Part shown: piece by piece, positions 59,980 to 64,000 of the stretch
Layout: every line of letters begins with the position of its first letter
Numbering within the stretch: position 1 is the stretch's first letter
NCBI RefSeq assembly: GCF_049896245.1
Contig: NZ_JAFCTX010000004.1
Coordinates: forward strand, 124,001-188,000
From: Cypionkella sp049896245
GTDB taxonomy: Bacteria > Pseudomonadota > Alphaproteobacteria > Rhodobacterales > Rhodobacteraceae
DNA length: 64,000 nt
Direction of reading: 5' to 3'
Notes under the pieces: model-generated
Database searches by the model: none
What the model was told of the DNA's origin: nothing
What the model saw: the letters and a program-made list of their open reading frames with translations, nothing else
Position numbers and translations under genes: made by a program

Positions 59980-60000
59980 CCCCGCTGGGAATGACTTGTG
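59980..60000 (+). repeat. Copy B of the intergenic motif (CCCCGCTGGGAA...TTGTG)
   Basis: Same 21-base motif as at 15085-15105, here with TGAC in the variable middle. Flanking GCTTTCC/GGAAAGC would close it, and ATACTA/TAGTAT (60017-60032) forms a second perfect stem inside AAGTT/AACTT. It lies in the gap between clpB and the glycerate kinase, opposite to their direction. Confidence 0.4.
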
Positions 60001-60102
60001 TAAGTTGGAAAGCGAGATACTAAATGTAGTATGTGTAACTTCGAAACGCGGCTTTTGAATGAAAATCAGCAAGTTTGCGACGGCCAAAACAGCAACTGAA
60101 CA

Positions 60103-60137
60103 TAAAATAGCGCCCGCCCCGCACCACCGGGGCAGGC
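60103..60137 (-). terminator. Rho-independent terminator of clpB
   Basis: On the minus strand GCCTGCCCC (60137-60129), an eight-base loop and GGGGCGGGC (60120-60112) form a 9-bp stem with one G-U pair, followed by GCTATTTTATG. It lies 14 bases after the clpB stop. Confidence 0.85.
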
Positions 60138-60151
60138 ACTGTCACAGAGGA

Positions 60152-62764
60152 TTAATGCACCACGGCCTGCAACGGTCGCGCGCGCCGCGAGGCTGACACA
60201 CGGTCGCCGATGATCAAACCATCTGCCCCGGCGCTGACCTTGATCGTCGCACCGTCCAGCACGTCGCCCGACAGGATCATCTCGGCCAGCGGGTTTTGCA
60301 GGTGGTTCTGAATCACCCGTTTTAGCGGACGCGCCCCGAACACCGGATCGTAGCCTTCATCGGCCAGCCAAGCCTTCGCCTGCGGGTCAAGATCCAGCGT
60401 GATCTTGCGACCCACCAGACGGGCCTCAAGTTTGCGCAACTGGATTTCCACGATCCCGGCCATATCGGCGCGGTTCAGTCGATCAAAGATGATCTGCTCG
60501 TCTAGACGGTTCAGGAATTCCGGGCGGAAGTGCTGCCGCACGGCTTCCATCACCTGCGCCCGCGCGCCTGCCTGATCAGCACCTTCGGGCAGTTCCGAAA
60601 GCGCCCGCGCGCCCAAGTTGCTGGTCAGGATGATCAGCGTTTGCTTGAAGCTGACGGTGCGGCCCTGACCGTCGGTCAGCATGCCATCATCCAGCACTTG
60701 CAGAAGCACGTTGAACACGTCGGGGTGGGCCTTTTCGACCTCATCAAACAACACCACCTGATAGGGGCGGCGGCGGACGGCTTCGGTCAGAACACCGCCT
60801 TCATCATAACCGACATAGCCCGGAGGCGCGCCGATCAGGCGGGATACCGAGTGTTTCTCCATGAATTCGGACATATCAATCCGCACCATCGCCGCGTCGT
60901 CGTCGAACAGATATTCGGCGACGGCTTTGGTCAGTTCGGTCTTGCCCACACCCGTTGGCCCGAGGAACAGGAAGCTGCCCAAGGGGCGGCCTTCGTCGTT
61001 CAGCCCAGCGCGGGCGCGGCGGACAGCATTGGCAACGGCGGTGACGGCGGCCTGCTGGCCGATCACGCGTTTGCCAAGTTCTTCCTCCATCTTCAGTAGC
61101 TTCTCACGTTCACCTTCCAGCATTTTGGCGACGGGGATCCCGGTCCAACGCTCGACCACTTCGGCAATTTGTTCTGGGCGGACGGCTTCGGACACCAGAA
61201 GATCACCTTCGCGTGCTTCGGCTTCGGACAGTTTCTTTTCCAGCCCCGGAATGATGCCGTAGCTGAGTTCGCCTGCACGGCCCAGATTGCCGTCGCGTTT
61301 GACCTGATCCAGCTCGGCGCGGAAGCGGTCGAGTTGCTCTTTCAGATCGCGGGCCACTTCCAGCTTGTCCCGCTCATCTTGCCATTTGGCCGTCATGGCG
61401 TCGGATTGCTCCAGCAGGTTCGCCAGTTCTTTTTCCAGCTTTTCCAGACGATCTTTGCTGGCGGCATCATCTTCCTTCTTCAACGCCTCGCCTTCGATTT
61501 GCAGTTGCAGGATCTGGCGGTCAAGTTGGTCGAGTTCTTCGGGCTTGCTATCGACCTCCATCCGCAGACGGGAGGCGGCTTCATCCATCAGGTCAATGGC
61601 TTTGTCGGGCAGGAAGCGGTCGGTGATATAGCGGTGCGACAGGGTGGCGGCTGCGACGAGGGCCGAGTCGCTGATACGGACGCCGTGGTGCAGTTCGTAT
61701 TTCTCCTTGATGCCGCGCAGGATCGAAATGGTGTCTTCGACCGTCGGCTCTGACACCATCACGGGCTGAAAGCGGCGGGCCAAAGCGGCGTCTTTCTCGA
61801 CATATTTGCGGTATTCATCCAGCGTCGTGGCCCCGACGCAATGGAGTTCACCCCGCGCGAGGGCAGGTTTGATCAGGTTGGCGGCATCCATCGCGCCATC
61901 GGATTTGCCCGCGCCGACCAGCGTGTGCATCTCGTCGATGAACAGGATGATATCGCCATTTGCGGCGGTGACTTCGTTGAGAACGCCTTTCAGACGTTCC
62001 TCAAACTCACCGCGATATTTCGCACCTGCGATCAAAGCGCCCATGTCCAGCGCCATCAGTTTCTTGTTGCGCAAGGATTCGGGCACATCGCCATTGATGA
62101 TGCGCAGGGCGAGGCCCTCGGCGATTGCGGTTTTACCGACGCCGGGTTCGCCGATTAGCACCGGGTTGTTCTTGGTGCGGCGCGACAACACCTGCATGGC
62201 GCGGCGGATTTCTTCGTCGCGGCCAATGATCGGGTCGATTTTGCCCTGCTCGGCGGCCTCGGTCAGATCGCGGGCGTATTTCTTCAGCGCGTCGTAGGTT
62301 TCTTCTGCCGAAGCTGAGTCGGCAGTGCGGCCCTTGCGGATGTCGTTGATCGCAGCGTTCAGCTTTTGCGGGCTGACAGCGCCTGCATCGAGGGCATCTT
62401 TGGCGGCGGATTTCACCATGCCCAGCGCCATCAGAAGACGTTCCACCGGAACGAACGAGTCGCCCGATTTCTTGGCGAGTTTTTCAGCCTCGTCCAGCAC
62501 CTTAACAAGGTTCGGGTCCATGAAGGGCTGCGCGTCGCCGGAGACTTTCGGCAGTTTGCCCATCGCCAAGGCCAAAGATTCCACCACGCGCAAAGGTTCA
62601 CCCCCGGCGCGGCGGATCAGGTTGCTGGCCAGCCCCTGATCATCGTCCATGATGGCTTTCAACAGATGTTCGGGTGCCAGCCGCTGATGGCTTTCCCGCA
62701 TGGCAATCGTTTGCGCCGCTTGGATGAAACCGCGCGACCGCTCCGTGAATTTCTCTAAATTCAT
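60152..62764 (-). CDS. clpB: ATP-dependent disaggregase ClpB
   Basis: Hexameric AAA+ chaperone of 870 residues that rescues aggregated proteins with DnaK. An N-terminal Clp repeat domain (1-150), first ATPase with NPVLIGEPGVGKTAIAEGLA, a middle coiled-coil domain (about 400-525) and second ATPase with FLFLGPTGVGKTELTKAVAE and the C-terminal FGARPLKRVIQNHLQNPLAE are all present; the middle domain distinguishes ClpB from ClpA and ClpC. AAGGAG lies before the ATG at 62764. A CTTGAT box at 62880-62875 could be part of a heat-shock promoter but no good -10 pairs with it. The 299-base gap 62765-63063 holds no other clear element. Confidence 0.97.
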   Translation of the reverse strand: MNLEKFTERSRGFIQAAQTIAMRESHQRLAPEHLLKAIMDDDQGLASNLIRRAGGEPLRVVESLALAMGKLPKVSGDAQPFMDPNLVKVLDEAEKLAKKSGDSFVPVERLLMALGMVKSAAKDALDAGAVSPQKLNAAINDIRKGRTADSASAEETYDALKKYARDLTEAAEQGKIDPIIGRDEEIRRAMQVLSRRTKNNPVLIGEPGVGKTAIAEGLALRIINGDVPESLRNKKLMALDMGALIAGAKYRGEFEERLKGVLNEVTAANGDIILFIDEMHTLVGAGKSDGAMDAANLIKPALARGELHCVGATTLDEYRKYVEKDAALARRFQPVMVSEPTVEDTISILRGIKEKYELHHGVRISDSALVAAATLSHRYITDRFLPDKAIDLMDEAASRLRMEVDSKPEELDQLDRQILQLQIEGEALKKEDDAASKDRLEKLEKELANLLEQSDAMTAKWQDERDKLEVARDLKEQLDRFRAELDQVKRDGNLGRAGELSYGIIPGLEKKLSEAEAREGDLLVSEAVRPEQIAEVVERWTGIPVAKMLEGEREKLLKMEEELGKRVIGQQAAVTAVANAVRRARAGLNDEGRPLGSFLFLGPTGVGKTELTKAVAEYLFDDDAAMVRIDMSEFMEKHSVSRLIGAPPGYVGYDEGGVLTEAVRRRPYQVVLFDEVEKAHPDVFNVLLQVLDDGMLTDGQGRTVSFKQTLIILTSNLGARALSELPEGADQAGARAQVMEAVRQHFRPEFLNRLDEQIIFDRLNRADMAGIVEIQLRKLEARLVGRKITLDLDPQAKAWLADEGYDPVFGARPLKRVIQNHLQNPLAEMILSGDVLDGATIKVSAGADGLIIGDRVSASRRARPLQAVVH

Positions 62765-63063
62765 CGGTATCACTCCTTTTGCTCAAGCGCCCCAGCGATG
62801 CCCGGATCTCCAGCCCATCGACGGTGGCCTTGGGCGATATTTGGGGAGTTGTGATTGGCTTTGCAATGCCGTGGATCAAGGACAGCCCGGCAAATTTATG
62901 CAGGGTTTGAGCAGTTGTGCACACGAATCCGCCGATAATGCTACACGGGGTCGGCGCGATGCCGCCAGTTCTGGCTCTTACAACCAGAAGTGTGCTGAAC
63001 GGTCTTGCCCCGCAAGGTGTTTGCAGCCCAATCGGAAATCAGAACAAGAAAAAGGCGGGGCAG

Positions 63064-63480
63064 ATGCAGGATATTTTGCAGGTATTGATTCACAAGGCTC
63101 CGGTGCAAGGCCTGCTGCTGCATATCGGCAAAAGTGGCCTGTGTATTGGGGATGCCGCAGAGTTGCACCTGCAACCCGATGGTAAGATTGGGATTTTTGC
63201 GCAAGCAAAACGACCTTTGCTGGGGATTTTGCCGCGCCGCAGCTTCCGGCATCTGGGATATTTGGGGCCTGCCGCCACAACCGTTATGACCGAACCCTTG
63301 CGGCACAGCGATCATTTGCGGGTACGAATCGTCGGTTTGACGCCAGAGCATCTTTCCCCAAGCGGGGCTGCAGAGGTCTATATCTCGGTCTGGAGCAACA
63401 CGCATCGCATGATGGGGGTGCGGCCACCCACTCCGGTTCAGGCAGGCCCGGTTGCGGCGAGCCGGGTTCAGGGCTCGTAA
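63064..63480 (+). CDS. Unrecognised protein, faintly HIRAN-like
   Basis: Protein of 138 residues starting MQDILQVLIHKAPVQGLLLH. AAGG lies nine bases before the ATG; an upstream extension of 49 codons is open but looks non-coding. The middle (DGKIGIFAQAKRPLLGILPR) and LGYLGPAATTVMTEPLRHSD faintly recall HIRAN domains, but the match is weak. The C-terminus is proline-rich. The end overlaps the convergent propeller gene by 13 bases. No function assigned. Confidence 0.6.
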   Translation: MQDILQVLIHKAPVQGLLLHIGKSGLCIGDAAELHLQPDGKIGIFAQAKRPLLGILPRRSFRHLGYLGPAATTVMTEPLRHSDHLRVRIVGLTPEHLSPSGAAEVYISVWSNTHRMMGVRPPTPVQAGPVAASRVQGS

Positions 63481-64000
63481 CGCACATAGGCAAAGGCGCG
63501 GGAATCGGAGGCCCAGTTGGGCACGTTCATGGTGCCTTGCCCGCCGGTGAATTCCAAAATCCGGCGACGGATTTGGCCATTTGGGTCACAAAGGCAGAGC
63601 GCCACGGGCAGGTTTGCCGGATGGCCCAAAGTGCCGGGCGGGTAAGCCAGATACAGCAGGTGCCGACCATCCGGTGACGGATGCGGGAACCAGTTGACGT
63701 ATTTATCCGCGAACAGCTTGTGTTGATCCGTGCCATCTGCCGCCATCACCCAGATTTGGGCATGGCCGTCGCGGTCACAGTTGTAGTAAATCTGGCGACC
63801 ATCGGCGGAAAAGTCTGGCCCGTCACAATGGCCTTCCCCCATGGTCAACCGCGATTCAACGCCGCCCAGCGGCAGGGTGTAGACGTCGATCACCGTCTTT
63901 TCGCCCCGTGCTGCAACATAGGCGAGCATCTTGCCATCCGGCGACCAGCCATGCCACCAACTCGGCGCTTCAGGGGAAACCTTAACTGGATCACCCCCCG
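63468..64000 (-). CDS. TolB-like beta-propeller (PD40) protein, 3' part only
   Basis: The C-terminal 177 codons of a protein that runs off the right edge. It consists of repeated blades such as GWSPDGKMLAYVAARG, DFSADGRQIYYNCDRDGHAQ followed by IWVMAADGTD, and HPSPDGRHLLYLAYPPG, the pattern of TolB/WD40-like PD40 propellers. Other TolB-like proteins are periplasmic or peptidase-linked, but the N-terminus is needed to decide. No stop interrupts the frame up to base 64000. Confidence 0.85.
   Translation of the reverse strand, partial: GGDPVKVSPEAPSWWHGWSPDGKMLAYVAARGEKTVIDVYTLPLGGVESRLTMGEGHCDGPDFSADGRQIYYNCDRDGHAQIWVMAADGTDQHKLFADKYVNWFPHPSPDGRHLLYLAYPPGTLGHPANLPVALCLCDPNGQIRRRILEFTGGQGTMNVPNWASDSRAFAYVRYEP

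Noticed and set aside
62917..63063. Longer start for the unrecognised protein
   Set aside because: The extra 49 codons lack a ribosome-binding site and read as low-complexity sequence; AAGG precedes the later ATG.

Overview
The window is a chromosomal segment of an alphaproteobacterium of the Rhodobacterales (Rhodobacter/Roseobacter type), GC-rich and densely coded. The best evidence is the redox-regulator cluster regB / senC-regA-hvrA / hvrB / ahcY at 8.7-15 kb, laid out as I remember it from Rhodobacter. Supporting evidence is the hemD-Mic60-hemY operon, the addAB-linked tsaE/amgK/murU operon, and many ATGA and TGATG gene overlaps. No rRNA operon, transposase, integrase, prophage or CRISPR array was seen; nearly all of the window looks like core genome.

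Layout. 1-8.6 kb (minus): PAS protein, tsaE, amgK-like, murU-like, addB and addA (cut by the left edge). 8.7-15.2 kb: the Reg regulon cluster, with a small divergent ORF beside hvrB and an HD hydrolase, ending in ahcY. 15.3-18.7 kb: a DUF2853 protein, an Fsr-like MFS exporter and an RTX/beta-solenoid secreted protein. 18.7-21.5 kb (minus): tsaD, gpsA, YciI and EVE proteins. 21.5-24.8 kb (plus): hemD, Mic60 and HemY, then tRNA-Thr(CGT). 25-34.7 kb: an aldo/keto reductase, the tamAB pair, and a tightly overlapping minus-strand string comF-grxC-nitrilase-marR-yihY. 34.7-39.6 kb: a methyltransferase-like protein, hemH, two paralogous tiny secreted proteins, and two L,D-transpeptidases flanking a CAP lipoprotein. 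39.7-47.4 kb (minus): hslO, CoA-type NUDIX, cca, two ABC exporter subunits and an RNA m5U methyltransferase. 47.5-53.1 kb: a NUDIX protein, a response regulator-phosphatase with a divergent Hpt protein, ilvA, a membrane protein and argG. 53.1-64 kb: an anomalous tRNA-like locus, a sulfotransferase/aminotransferase pair, msrA, pyrF, ROK kinase-cutC, glycerate kinase, clpB, an unrecognised protein and a partial beta-propeller protein.

How the genes fit together. RegB/RegA/HvrA/SenC link respiratory redox state and copper delivery to transcription. Haem synthesis appears twice (hemD and hemH). tsaE and tsaD both serve tRNA t6A modification. tamAB, Mic60, the L,D-transpeptidases, CAP lipoprotein and amgK/murU serve envelope assembly or cell-wall recycling. 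ahcY, msrA, grxC, hslO and clpB serve methyl-cycle, redox and protein-quality functions.

The most unusual item is at 53.18-53.39 kb on the minus strand. It is a 102-nt tRNA-like gene with a serine-type (class II) body, an extra-long variable arm and an asparagine GUU anticodon. A perfect 14-bp hairpin abuts its 5' end, and a GCAA-capped hairpin and a terminator follow its encoded CCA. Also notable are two hairpins that overlap the Shine-Dalgarno sequences of hvrA and grxC, a 21-nt motif present twice in structured intergenic RNA, a possible xseA remnant, and a methyltransferase homologue without a visible SAM-binding motif I. Coordinates and translations were read by eye; no database search or folding program was run.
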